Source of the DNA: Alentia gelatinosa
Taxonomy: Eukaryota; Annelida; Polychaeta; Phyllodocida; Polynoidae
Direction of reading: 5' to 3'
DNA length: 64,000 bases
Assembly: GCA_950022655.1 (NCBI GenBank)
Contig: OX465588.1
Coordinates: forward strand, 25,034,527 to 25,098,526
In this document: piece after piece, positions 39,901-52,291 of the stretch
How the letters are laid out: each line of letters begins with the position of its first letter
Numbering within the stretch: position 1 is the first letter of the stretch
Translations under genes and position numbers: made by a program
The notes under the pieces: generated by a model
Told to the model about the DNA's origin: nothing
The model's database searches: none
What the model saw: the letters and a program-made list of their open reading frames with translations, nothing else

Positions 39901-41294
39901 GATGTGGTAATGGAATTCTGGTTTTTCATTTGATGCTCCAGGGATGCATTGCAACTAATAGCATTTTTGAGGTACAATGCAGTAATATGGGCTGCTGCAG
40001 TATAACCGAATGCGGTCTTGTAGTTTACGATAAGAAATATGTAATAGCTCATTGATGCTCACCTCCAAAGTTACGCTGACGCAACAAATACAAAAGGTTA
40101 AATACTGGGGGTTATGAAATGATTTATGTTGACACTTGTACTATACGACCGTCCTATATATTTGGCCCATAAAGGACGCCCTAGTTTTCACAATCACGCT
40201 CAGTGACAGTAAATGGGGGGTTAACATCGTTAAAGATAATATGATGTTATGTTTTGTATCAATTGTGTTAGCTCCTTTTGGATGTGTTTGATTCACCATG
40301 CTTTCTCTGTTTTCAGAAGAAGAAAAAACATTGTGGTGTTTCTATGAATGTTCATCTATCTATCTTCATCCATCTATCAAGTAATATCATTCAAATGCCT
40401 GGAAACTAAACAATATACACTTAAAATTGTAGCTATGATGAACTATTGCCATTACAATTCCTCCACACTTTACAAGTGATTCATCCAATTTCACCTATTT
40501 CTAATACCAAACCTTTGCTGAGCATCAGTGATTTAGTCCTGCATGGGCGGGAATCCTAATAGGTGGGCCTCGTCAACGACACCCTCTGGGAGAGATACGT
40601 TAACTAAAACCCGGAAAGTCGACCAGCTTGTCCACGTTATACAGGACTTGGTCGTCGTTCCCCTCCTCAGCCACCTCACCGTCCTCCATATTTGTTTCTG
40701 AATGAGTTAATGTATTTCCCATTGATTGGGAATTGGCATATACTCTTGCAGTAATGTTTGCGTTTGATGGGAAGGCATGAAATATTATGTATTCCCTCTA
40801 GTCTGCCTTTCATAAGGGCAAAGAGGAAATGAGGGGCGGGGTGATTAGAGGCTAAGGGGTTAAAGGAATCAGGAATACTTTTTTTTTTCACCTCCTTACC
40901 ATTCCTCTCCTTAGAAACTACAACTCCCAACCATGGATCCTTTTATCACTGCAAAATTACTATAGCTACTACTCTCCTCTTCTCCCTTTCGTTATCTTTT
41001 TTTTGTATGAAATCCTGGATCCGCCCCTAGGTCGGATGCCCAATTCAGCGCCGCCTACATTGGGACCCACATACCTCCCATGCACTGCTACCCTCTACCG
41101 GTTATCTAAATCTCCTACGGCCAGCAGGTCGTGCTGGTCAACAGAGGTCAAAGTTAAAATCCGGACAGTGAATTGACCGCAATCCACTCACCAATAGAGG
41201 CGGCCGCAAACATAGCAGACAGGATGCAAACTGGACCCGACACGACCTGATGTGACTCAACGCGACCATGATATCCCTTCTAATCGACTTCATG

Positions 41295-41420
41295 CCTCTT
41301 ACCGATCTACAGTCAGAAACCACCGAAGGACCTTTAGCTCTGCTGACGCTAAATAGAAATATTAGAAGAACTCAAAAAATGTACATCGTTTTTTTCGTCG
41401 GCCAATGGAAACAGGCCTTA
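41295..41420. mobile_element. Fragment of a GGCCC / CCATTGG element
   Basis: Contains ACCGATCTACAGTCAGAAAC and ends TCGTCGGCCAATGGAAACAG-GCCTTA, as in 48106-48642 and 61898-62209. Confidence 0.65.
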
Positions 41421-44400
41421 TGTTAAAAGATTTGCAGACATGTGCAGGTAGTCTGTACAGATCCACCATATCTGGGAAAGATTTGTTTTGTTTTGTTTAT
41501 TCTACCAGTACTACCTTTATAGGTAGGTCTTCCATGGAGGTTACATCGATTTTTAGTTCTGAATAGTCCATTAGTTTTATCAGAGGTTTACATGAAAGTT
41601 TTCAAGTATGACTCGGATAACACAGAATACTCATACTCTTAAACAGTGATAAGGTTGATAAGATGAACATTGGTGAAAGTATTAGGACTATGCACTCAAT
41701 TTATACTCTGACAATGAATATTTGGAAATAATCGTTAATCAATCTCTCTGTGAAATATAGATCTTCCATAGGCCGATGAATCCTATATTGAATACAACTA
41801 TATCCCTCTGTGTTGAGAACAAATCAATTCAAGTGTGTTTGTAACAGAGGCAGATAGCTACCTACGAACAGCTCGCCCTTGCTCGCTAGCTAATCAGAAT
41901 ACATTCTGTTATTACTTGTGAATCATGCAGGTTTTACGAAAATAAGCAATAGGCGCTGGAATGGAGAGGACCACGAAATAAATCTATTATATAATTCCAA
42001 TTGCGACATAAGGAAAATGTATTTATCGGATGATTCTCATAGACATATCCTATGGACAAGTATATCCATGAATGCATATGTAGGCTTCCTTTGAACTGAA
42101 AATCCAAGGTTTTGATGGACCACTTTGATGTAAATCTTTTTACATATGAATTATATGTGTAACCCATATCGCTCACTGAAGTATGATCAGGGAGATGAAC
42201 CTTCTCAATTAATACACATCCTTTTCATCTTTGTGTTGGGAAATTCGGCGTCATGTAGGGATTTGAATAAGCGATAAACAGAGAAGAATCACCTTGAAGC
42301 TGAACTAAATGCGCGCGTGTGATGGCAGTATCACGGCCGCCCTGTTCCTCACCCTCAGAGAGTGCTGTGATAAAGACGGAGAGGTATTGATGTTTGTATC
42401 GCTCGCTAGAGGAAGTGCCTATCGCTCTGCGGACAGATACGACATCAATCTGATCCTACCCAGGCCTCTCCAAGGGTTACCGGATTCCTCTTTGGTGCAG
42501 AGCTGCCCGAGGAAAAAGGTTAGAGAACCCCTGAGTGTTAGTTCGCTTCTGTTTTGGTACAAGGTCGTTCGTCAAGGACCGCTCCATTCAGAACAAGAAC
42601 CACGAGAATCAAGAGAATGTGAGAACCTGTGTGACCTGCATGTAATTGGTATGAAACCTATTACATGTATTACCTTTGTTAATATATTATGACGGACAGG
42701 GTGGACAGCCACTGAGTTATTAGATATCGAATGGATCAATGGATAAATGAAACACTATTGTAGTTTATATAACCTAAATTGAAAGTTATAATGTGTTTTT
42801 TATCAACTGCAGTGTCACTGGTTGTATACACTATATATCTTTTTTCTTTAGGGGTAAGGGTCTTCTATAGTATATTATTGCAATTAATGGGGCATTCCAA
42901 ACCTTACATGTGTAACTTGTCAGGGAGCAAAGACCAAATGTTCCAAATATATAAAAGAAATTATATACATATACATAGGAATTGAATGTGATCATTCTGT
43001 AGACCAATCTAATTGGATTGTTTGGGTAAACTAAAGAAGCACACATGGTAATTACGTTCCTGAATGTGATAAACTAGATTGATACAATAATCGGTGAAGA
43101 AATAAAGGAAGGTATCTATTGTTTGATTAATTGATATAGATACTTAAATATTTAGATGAAACAAAAACTGGTGGCTCAAATATTCCTTCCATACACGGGT
43201 ATATAGCGAGGCTCTATGTCAAATTCCTTCACACAATAGATGATCTCAAGTTCAAATTTGTACCATCGTACATCAGGTCGGTCGCTTCGAGTACCCTCAT
43301 CTGGACGTGACATATTGCCTTTGTCGGCTGGTTCCAGGAGCTGTTGCTTGCGATACGTGATTTGTTATCAACCCCAAGTGATAAAGACGTCTTGTTAACC
43401 TCTGCTATCATCTCCAGCTGGCTGCAGCTGCACCACACTGGAACTCCCGCCTTCAAGGCATTAGGCGGTCACTAGAACTGCGGAACTTATTCTCCTTGCC
43501 ATTTTAATTCGCTCTGTTGCAATTGGCAACGGTTCTAATGTCTACTTTTTTATTATATATTTCCAACCTTTACTGTAACAAGAGGCTATTTGAGTCCATG
43601 TAAAAAAAAGATCAAGATGTAGGTGTTTTTAAAATCAGATTGAAGAAACTACTTCTAATTAGAAGTATTTTTCTGATCCATTAATTCTAAAGATTTAAAA
43701 GTCATATTAACGGCAATAAGAGTTCGGGTGTCTGTCAAACATGTCAATCCAACAACTCCACCCATACTGTTAAGTAAAAGAAAAAGCTGGTATCGATTTA
43801 CTATCTAATCCAACAGGAATGCTATAGAATGCCTTTACTTATCGATATCTAAGTGATAGAGGCCAGTAGCTTAGGGGTAGATCAACAGATTTCACAGGAA
43901 ATGAAGATTCTTGGAAGGAACCAATCAACTTGGCTCCAACATAGGAATTATTTCGTAATCTTGATAGCGCATGCTGTCACTGGGTAGCTGCATATCTTGT
44001 GTTTGTGCAGAGAAGCTTCCTACTACGTTTGTGCATCGTAGTATTTATAAACCTGAGGCACTATCTGATATACTCCGAAAAAGTTCTCAGAAGAGTTATT
44101 TCTCTATTCCTTATATATAAAATATGTCTGCTCAACCAGGCAAGTTATATTGCGTTGATGTTTTTAGTTTTGTAAATTGTTCAGGAAAACGAAAACGCAA
44201 TATGGGTGTTTGTGCGTCGCTAACAAACGCCTCGCCATCTGGAACACAAACTCCGTTGTCAAACCACCACGCAACAAGATGTCATTTCACACGAAACAAA
44301 ACAATGTCCGAGGGGTGCTAGGTGCAGGTTTAATATGTCTAATTACAGGCACTGCTTACGTTCATAGACGCTATTTACCGAGTGGCCATGACACGAGGCA

Positions 44401-46718
44401 AAATATACAACTCCAGGGACGCTGTCCAGAGTGTCATCATGACCCTGTCCCACTGGAGGAAGTATGCGGCGCCAACTGCGTACAAATCTGCAAACTGGCA
44501 CTGAGGATAAATAGCCTTAATCCAAATAACATATCTTAGTTTGGTGACACTAGACATCTATACATGGATATGATTCTCCTTTGGGCAAGTAATTTTGTAA
44601 CCTCATTCCGACAGACGGTTAGAAATTAAAGGTAGTACTACTTTGTCAGTTCCCAAATATGGGGAATAAGTGCAGTGCTCCTGCAATATAAATACCAATT
44701 GCTTTTCCAGCATGAGCTGCTTTAAATAAATCACATGAGAATATAAGTTAAATCCCGAAGGTACTTAATGGATAGAATTCTTGTCATTTTAACAAAATGA
44801 ACATTGAACTTAAGCTGCATTCTGTGCAGCAATGATCAAATGTATCCTTTGGAATTTACTATCAACTAGCATCCCATAGCGAGGAGTGGCTCGGGGCACC
44901 TGCTCCTGAATATCTTTGGCCTACTTACTCAACTAATTATGACTCGAGAAATTTACATTGCCTTTGATTTTAAACATGAACAGCATCCCCTAGTGTGCCA
45001 AGACGGAACTGGGCCTGGCGCTTACAAGTCTTAATTAGATGCAATTAAGGCATGTGTGCCCGCACCGCGCTAAAAAAAACTCAACTGGCATGGTGTTGTC
45101 TGCATGAATCGACCAACCTCCCCATCTTCCACTGTATCAAAGCTTTTCCTGGGAGTATAATCGCTGCGCGTCCGGGAGAGCGCCATGTTGGATGATTATA
45201 CTGCTCCTTACTCGGTTGCCAACTTACGGTTTGGTCAGTGCAGGATCAAGTAGTATCACGTGATGTAATGATACAATTTGCGTAGTGACAGTGTAGACGG
45301 ATGTTTTCGAGGGCATTCTAATCCACAGATTATGCGACGTACTGAATCTTATAAATGGTACCCTGGGACCTACATAATATGATTATTTGACACATTATTT
45401 CATAATTTCCTTATAAAAACACATGTAATTATTAGAAATATTGTATAATGAAAGAACTGTTTCGAAGATCAAAACACCAACAGTGAATTACAAATTTTGT
45501 AATACAGTAATACATAATGGATAGAAAAGTGACTAATAAAACATTCCACTGTGAAAGTTTTCTTATTCGAAGATCAAACAGGAACGTTATGCATTATATA
45601 TATTGACACCATTTTTACAGTCCCATTGAAGTAACGTACATGTTATTACTTTGAAAATGTCACAAAACACAAATCCTCAAAATAAACAATAAGTTTCATC
45701 AACCCTACAGTATAGTTTGTTTTTTTTCCCTTCTTGGCGCAGTTCAAACTGATTTAACCAATCAATTAATCAGTGTATTGCTGTACCAAAGTGCGGGTAG
45801 TATTTGATACCGTAAAGGGGATGGGTGGCTGAAATTGGTCCGGTAAACAAAGAATATAGTAACACGTGGTTTGAATGAAATCGTAAACATTGATTGAGGT
45901 CATTGATCTCATGACTAATCATCATGTCAACTAATCATCGATTCTATCAATTAGGGAATCTTTGAAAAAATAGAATATCAGACTTGGCCAATACAAACTG
46001 ACAGTTTAACCATAGCGTTCTTTTACATATTATATTTCAAGACCTCGTATAAAAACTATATAGGATCTATACCGACGTGTGAATAGATGTAGATTATATT
46101 GGAAGCCATTATGGAATTATTGCAACAGGAGAGTGGAGTTTAGTTTAGTCAATAAGTCTGTCTATGTACAAACATTGGATAGGATAAGCATAAAAATCAG
46201 GCTCTACAAGCCTGATGCTTGCCCTACCTTTATTTATGTCAGCTAATTAATTGCTGTGAAAATGAACAGGATACATTCAATGGAACCAAGTACAAAATGT
46301 GAATCTTAATGTCAATCCTGTAATGATAAAAAAACAATACCAATTTCGACGAGACAACTACGAACATGAATATACACAAAATGCTTTGTAAACGAAGGAT
46401 TTAAGTTGACATTCAATAAAAACAATTTTCTAAAAAAAGAAAAATGACAATACTACATATAATAACCATACAATATATTCACTGAGGTGGGGGGTTTGCT
46501 GTTCAGTTATAATGCTCATCATCGAGTCATTCCATCAGCCAAGATGGACATTAGAACAATATAATAGTACACGTATGTGATTCCACTCCAGTGAATTTCC
46601 TTTCACACTCATACCATTGACCTCAGGCAGGAGGCTCTACCTCTGACAAATGTGAATAAAAGATCTCAAATTGACCTTTGGTTCCAAGGTCTAAGTTTCC
46701 TTCCATGTTTGTATGCAG

Positions 46719-46843
46719 GTTACTGGTGGGGGCACCTAAGGCCACAGACATACATCAGCCGTCACTTAACGCATCTGGGGCTCTGTATCAATGTCCGCTA
46801 AACCAGGAGTCACCATGTTTTCAGGTAGAACTGGATACTAGAG
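46719..46843 (+). CDS. Integrin alpha exon 2: blade 1
   Basis: Residues 87-128. The acceptor is TATGCAG and the donor GTAAGT. The exon completes Trp87 and reads LLVGAPKA, then a segment with two cysteines (YQCPL and SPCFQV) that in integrins form the blade 1 disulfide. NAS is a possible N-glycosylation site. It lies 26.2 kb from exon 1, and the phase (2 in, 1 out) fits both neighbours. Confidence 0.95.
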
Positions 46844-47194
46844 GTAAGTTCATGATAAACACACAAAATATGCCATGTAACCCATAGTGGTACCATCGTC
46901 AGAACCTCATGGAAACTGTATAATAGCCGTTGATCATTCTTCTAGCGCATGTTAGGGTGTTCAGAATTGATTATCTTTCTCATATCCTGTTAACATCTAA
47001 ATGATTTATTAAATCAAAATGAAAAGATATAATGAATGAGATATTTAAACAACAGAGGTGAGAAGACGTGGGGGCTACATATTTTGAAAATTATATTTGG
47101 AGCTCACTGAGATGTAGTGAATGAGCTATGAATCGATGACTTAGTAAGTGAATAAAATGGCGGGTTTTTTTTGGTTTTTTAGGTATTTAAAAAT

Positions 47195-47341
47195 GAGAAA
47201 ACGTAGTGAGGTAACCCATAGTGTTTCCGTTCTCGGCTTTTGTTCTTTAACTATGACCCTCCGCCTCTGGCTTCGGACTGTAGTCATAAGACAAAAAACC
47301 TCAAACGGCAAACGCTAAAGGCTCATTAACTATGTTTTCTC
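47195..47341. mobile_element. Hairpin element in intron 2
   Basis: Ends GAGAAAACGTAGTGAGG and AACTATGTTTTCTC pair, and the arms meet around CCTCCGCCTCTGGCTTCGGA. Confidence 0.7.
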
Positions 47342-47680
47342 TTAGTAATGCCCTGCAATATTTGGAATTTAATGATATACGGGGATTATACCAACAGCTA
47401 TCTATTATGTATATATATGGTTGTAACGTCTCAATCGGATTATTGAAGTATATTTACTGGACATCCATTCGGCTAAATTCTCCAAACGAAAGTTATGGTG
47501 TTCAAGTGGGAATCGCGCTAGGTATTTTCTCATAGACCACCAATGATACAGGGCTGCCGCTTGCTTATTCTTTACCTTGGCCAATGTTATTAACTTCTGT
47601 AGAATGATTATTTTATCTTTATTCTGTTTCATTATCGCTCTCTTTTAATTCATTGTTCCTTCTTGTCTTTTTCTGTGCAG

Positions 47681-47814
47681 GTAATGAATACAAGGCGCAA
47701 AAGATTGTTCCCATGGGAAAACTCAAGGTGCGCAAACGCTACACTGACCAGAAGGACTATCAGTGGCTTGGCATGTCAGTTGACAGTCACCAGCATGGCG
47801 ACGGCGGTGTTGTG
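47681..47814 (+). CDS. Integrin alpha exon 3: blade 2
   Basis: Residues 129-173. The acceptor TTTTTCTGTGCAG has a strong pyrimidine tract; the donor is GTAATT. The key stretch is YQWLGMSVDSHQHGDGGVVV, which continues into CAPRW in exon 4. The QWLG followed by a CAxRW pattern is the standard blade 2 signature of integrin alpha chains. It ends in phase 0. Confidence 0.94.
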
Positions 47815-48105
47815 GTAATTAACTCAATTAATCAATATTGAATATTGTATTGCGCCTCTTCGGCCACTATGGTTCAAAACAACCCATTTTGTCATTGCAG
47901 AGGTGTAAATTTGCTTGCAATTGCTGTGAATGTCCTTTTATACAATGCCAAAATCATAAAGGCAAGATTTAATATAACAGATTACAAGAATACATTGTTA
48001 GGACGTTATACTTCAATTTTCATACACAACAGTGAAATATCCAGAGGATCGAGGGTACCTAACCCGTCGGTCCAGAAATAGGAGACTGAGTGGAAGCGTC
48101 CCCTT

Positions 48106-48449
48106 ATAAGCCCGTTTCCATTGGCCAATTACTCTGCACCGATCTGCAGTCGGAAATCACTAATAGATCTTTTGGGTACACTGAGGCCAGATCTGTTAAT
48201 AAAAAGAGACCTGCAGAGAATGCTCACCGATTACATGTACATTGGTATAGATTATATAACAAGGCCACCGCGAACAGCTTTTCTTACAGAAAATTTGTGT
48301 GTATCTGGAAAATATGGTAGAAAGAGTGTGTCCACTACACCCTCACCAATTCTTGGATACCAACATACCGTCAGCACCACCACCAACAAACTTTTAGGGT
48401 AACTTAAAAAATCTCAACAGTTTTCGTCGGCCAATGGAAACGAGGTTTA
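48106..48449. mobile_element. CCATTGG inverted-repeat element, copy 1
   Basis: Starts TAAGCCCGTTTCCATTGGCC and ends GGCCAATGGAAACGAGGTTTA. Contains ACCGATCTGCAGTCGGAAAT. In intron 3. Confidence 0.75.
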
Positions 48450-48479
48450 TGTTGGCAGAATAGTCGAGTCGAGTCTGCT

Positions 48480-48642
48480 AAAGGCCCGTTTCCATTGGCA
48501 GACGAAAACTGTGTAAATTTTATGAGTTCTCCTAATAGCCTATTTATATTGTGCCTCAGCTGTAACGGTGACGGCCGATGGAAATTTTAGGAGAACTCAG
48601 AAAATCTACACCGTTTTCGTCGGCCAATGGAAACGGGCCTTA
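48480..48642. mobile_element. CCATTGG inverted-repeat element, copy 2
   Basis: Starts AAGGCCCGTTTCCATTGGCA and ends GGCCAATGGAAACGGGCCTTA-type sequence, 30 bp after copy 1. A poly-T run of about 32 follows at 48709-48740. Confidence 0.78.
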
Positions 48643-48705
48643 TGACATTGCAATATGATTTTATTGTAGAACATGTTGACCAATATGTGAACGATATCTA
48701 TATTT

Positions 48706-48745
<40 letters not shown>

Positions 48746-49305
48746 TTTTCCCGACTAGCCTCATTCCCGGGGGTGGGTGTGGGCGTGTTATAGTCTCTCA
48801 CTGGGAGGCACAAAACCACCCAATAAACAAGCCATAGGTCTTACATTAATTAAAACAATTCACTATGACCTAACAATCAGCCATAATAGCCTGAAGAGAT
48901 AGAACACTATTGAAACTGTTGGTATGACAGATTCCAACATAGGGATCTGACTACATGCACCTATAACTCCCACACACACACACTAGATGACATGAGTGAA
49001 GCTGGAATGCCCCAACTACACACCAGATGTCCCCACCAGAAGCGGCCTGACACCCAAACAGAATCCGCTCTCTGTATGGACAGGACAAATACAAACCACC
49101 CTTTGTCCGTAATCCTGCCCAATGGGAACTAGGGGAGACCACCTGCTGACCAGGGTAACCCAATAGGTGCCGCGCTTTGTACGAGATCGAATAAATTATA
49201 CACAGAGCCCGCGAACGGCGCTCTACGGTCTAGTCACATACCAACAGTCGCTTGGCGAGATTGGACGTCCCACACATATATTTCATTTTTATGTTATGTT
49301 GTAAG

Positions 49306-49515
49306 GTGTGCGCTCCCCGATGGGCAGACAAATGGTACAGACGCAGTGGCTTCCTCATGACAAATGGTGCATGTTACATCACAGACGGGGACGTGAGTAG
49401 CAACTCCAGCCGCCGTCTTCTACCACTCACTCACAACGGTAAACAGATCCACCACCGGACGCGGGAATACATCTACGCGTTCGGCGAGGCGGGCATGTCT
49501 GCCCACTACACCCAG
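49306..49515 (+). CDS. Integrin alpha exon 4: blades 2-3, no I domain
   Basis: Residues 174-243, phase 0 at both ends; acceptor TTGTAAG, donor GTCTGT. It begins VCAPRW and has Cys175 and Cys196, a usual disulfide pair. The next 47 residues, through GEAGMSAHYTQ, contain no cysteine, although most propellers have a second pair here. The junction where I-domain subunits carry their insert is uninterrupted. NSS is a possible glycosylation site. Confidence 0.93.
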
Positions 49516-50064
49516 GTCTGTATCATGTTATTGGTGTTACTTCCCATGGCAAATACCTCCATTTTAACTGAGCCATCTATGTATAGCCACGAGCAAATTG
49601 TTCCCACGGTAATGTGGAATGACTGCAGAGTACACTCAGTGTAGCAAATACTGGAGTAAGGTATTCTTGTATATCCATCTTTGTACAGTTGTTATTATTA
49701 ACTATCAATTGCGAGGATGGATAACCACCCCTGTAGGTGAATTGTTGGCATTGAATAAAAACAACTTACATTGCCCACGATCCATGAACAAGCACCAGTT
49801 TACTGTGTACAGTACAGTCACACAAGGCACGTTTAATTTTGGTCGGATTAAGAGTAAGAACTACCTAGTCTTGTTCAGCAATTTCCTCTACTGTGACTCA
49901 TTTGGTGATACAGTCTGCTTGTGGTTGTTAAGTGTGGGTGAGTTTAGTCTCCAAAATGTTTGGGAAACGACCACCTGCAGGAAGCTGTTATTTATTTTCT
50001 TTTTGTTCATACCAGGGCTTATGACATGGACACTGAACGTTACTATTGTCCCCCCGGTGCACCC

Positions 50065-50292
50065 CTCCCATAAGATCTCACACTCTATAAGTCGTATTCT
50101 GTAAGAGGTTCTCACTGCGCTCTATGGGAGAAGAGTTCTTAAAGAACTAGGCTTGCATTGATGCAAGTCTTTAGCAGGAAGGCAGGGAGGATTCTCAAGG
50201 CTCTAAGCCTAGTTCGTTAAGAATCCTTCTCCATACAGCGAAGTAAGAGTACAGAATACGACTTAGAGAGTGTGGCATCTTATGAGAGAGGT
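50065..50292. mobile_element. Fold-back element, family FB1, copy 3
   Basis: Ends CTCCCATAAGATCTCACACT and GTGTGGCATCTTATGAGAGA pair, and the arms match copies 1 and 2. The loop is shorter. In intron 4. Confidence 0.78.
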
Positions 50293-50576
50293 GCTAAATA
50301 TAGAAAACATCAGGAGTCCTCTATTCTCACCGTCGGAAAGTCTTCGTACAAAATAATATAAACCGCATGGGTTTCCTGTATGATTTAGATACTGATAAAT
50401 AATCTTCAAATGATAGCTTATCTTAAAGATGTGAGCCCTCTTGATATTTTTATCAATATGTACAAGACATGCGTCAAGCAGGTCAGATATTGATCTGAGC
50501 GATTCTTAGACCAGATTCCTTTATTCACCTGGTCTGCAGCACGACAACCTATGTGCAATAAATAACTAGTCGTATA

Positions 50577-50763
50577 AGGACCAGCGTCCACTGAGCTCCC
50601 GATGTACAACGATAGGCATTATGATGAATCTTCAGTAGGAAATCGTTATTGCGTTGGAAAACCAGCTTTAACCCATAGCCGATACGCCCGAGAATGCACC
50701 TTGGTACACGCATCGTGAGGTCTATAGTATAGGGTATCGAGAGCTCAGTGGATGCAGGGCATT
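50577..50763. mobile_element. GGCCC-type inverted-repeat element
   Basis: AAGGACCAGCGTCCACTGAG at the left pairs with CTCAGTGGATGCAGGGCATT at the right. Confidence 0.7.
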
Positions 50764-50856
50764 AGAATGAAGTGAGTATTTCGGTAGAAGCCAGAAAGAT
50801 ATTGTTAGTAACCAAAGGTCACTTTGAAATACTGTTATGAAGCATTGCCTACATTC

Positions 50857-51028
50857 TTAGGCCCGGCGTTCACTGAGCTCCCGATACCCTACGATAGACC
50901 TTATGATGCCTGCATCAGGATGCTTCGAATTAAAGTCGACTTTCCAACACGATATCGATTTTGTGTCTGGAGATGCATCATAAGGCCTATCGGAGTGTAT
51001 CGGGGGGTCAGTGGACGCCTGGCCTTAT
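50857..51028. mobile_element. GGCCC-type inverted-repeat element
   Basis: TTAGGCCCGGCGTTCACTGA at the left pairs with TCAGTGGACGCCTGGCCTTA at the right, 94 bp after the previous copy. Confidence 0.8.
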
Positions 51029-51261
51029 CCAGAAGTATCAGTGAGGTTCTATCCTTACGTATATGCAATGATGCACATTTGCTTATATTCATTTCATTTG
51101 TTCAATATGTCAAAATATAGATACACCAAACATAACTTTGTGATATACCTTATACCTTTCTAGTCATTGACCTACGCATTATATTAATTTACGTTTATTT
51201 TGTATATCCCTTTTGATAATTTTATCATTTATTTTGTTTTGTTTGTTATTACCACATTTAG

Positions 51262-51310
51262 AATGGCGAGAAGCTTTTGTTAGGTGCACCAGGGATAAGA
51301 GATTGGACTG
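51262..51310 (+). CDS. Integrin alpha exon 5: blade 3
   Basis: A 49-bp exon, residues 244-259 plus one base. It reads NGEKLLLGAPGIRDWT, matching the LxxGAPGxxxWxG blade 3 motif. The acceptor is ACATTTAG and the donor GTAGGT. The frame is fixed by exons 4 and 6. It is too short to be noticed as an isolated open frame. Confidence 0.92.
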
Positions 51311-51485
51311 GTAGGTATACGCATGAATTATCAAACAATAAATATTTACACTTTAAAGCTTCATTGAGTTTTCGATCTATATGTAATATATTTTGTTTTA
51401 AATCATTTCATGAAAAATCGCAATAGCAAAAAAAACAGAAGACTGTATAGGCTGTGGATAAAGTTGTTCTCTATTCCTACACCAG

Positions 51486-51563
51486 GGGGCGTGGTGGAGT
51501 TTTCCGCGAAGAATGAGTACGTCACTTATCCAGACCGGATTATCCCCAAAAATGGTTACTTAG
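51486..51563 (+). CDS. Integrin alpha exon 6: blades 3-4
   Basis: Residues 260-285 plus one base. It follows the shortest intron of the gene (175 bp). It reads GGVVEFSAKN and ends NGYLG, which joins exon 7 to give YLGYTLMSGRFYG, the start of blade 4. The acceptor is CTACACCAG before a G run; the donor is GTAAGT. Confidence 0.92.
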   Translation, partial: GAWWSFPRRMSTSLIQTGLSPKMVT

Positions 51564-52205
51564 GTAAGTCTCCAAATGATGCATATGTGTCTTATAAGTG
51601 AAGAACTTTGCATTTGTCATAATGTTATATAGAATAGAATTGTTCCAGATTTTCTCATAAAAAGAGATATATATCAAACTTTTACTGAACTTTATGTGGG
51701 TATCAGTGGACGCTCGGAAGTTACGTTTCCGATCTGACATGTTTCTGGTCCGTCACAACCTTCTCGTCCATATTTGATACTTCTGGCGACGTTGTTTGGA
51801 CAAAATGACAATTAGATTCAGAACTCTCAGATGATGTTAGGGACAGGTGTGGATCCAAACTGTCTAAAGAGAGTGGGAAAAACTACGACTTTGAAGATAA
51901 TGGGGAGCCCACCAGTAGGCCTGTCTAAGATATCCTGAAAGAATAGTTTCTGAAGATGTTTTGTGGAATATTCATTCCTGAGGCATAGACAATGAAAAAA
52001 TAACCCAGTTTATTTGTAATACATAATTTGGGTGTCTTTATAATTGTGTCTTGTGCAGTAACAAATGCTAATATGAAAGATAATACTACGCGATGTGTAA
52101 TGACGTAATGGTCTGATGACTCCCATGTTGATAAGTTTGGTGTGTAATAACGTATCGTATCGCTGTATATTCATAATAAAAGCATGTTACCATCCTGGAC
52201 GTTAG

Positions 52206-52291
52206 GTTATACGCTGATGTCCGGCAGGTTTTATGGAACAGACGAGATTTACTACGTCACTGGAGGCCCCCGGATCGACATGCATGGACGG
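52206..52291 (+). CDS. Integrin alpha exon 7: blade 4
   Basis: Residues 286-314. It reads GYTLMSGRFYGTDEIYYVTG and ends MHGR. Blade 4 has no DxDxDG calcium loop, as in alpha4/alpha9-type chains. The acceptor GACGTTAG has a weak pyrimidine tract, but the next AG, 22 bases on, would break the frame. The donor is GTAAGT. Confidence 0.91.

Larger units (their letters stand above)
20520..46718 (+). other. Integrin alpha intron 1, 26.2 kb
   Basis: Bounded by GTGAGT and TGTATGCAG. It contains many fold-back elements, minisatellites and microsatellites listed separately. No integrin exon is missing, since exon 1 joins exon 2 in frame. Stretches 23340-27950, 36070-38170 and 42180-46700 show no gene that I recognise. 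A 120-codon frame at 44177-44539 has no known motif. Confidence 0.85.

Noticed and set aside
42309..42692. 127-codon + frame
   Set aside because: No recognisable motif; sits in intron 1 on the same strand without good splice sites.
43860..43890. tRNA A-box-like TAGCTTAGGGGTAGA
   Set aside because: No B box or cloverleaf follows.
44177..44539. 120-codon + frame with CPECHHDP
   Set aside because: A lone Cys/His cluster without a domain pattern, splice context or homologue that I recognise.
49619..50104. 161-codon + frame after exon 4
   Set aside because: It lies in intron 4, shows no known motif, and its end runs into a fold-back element.
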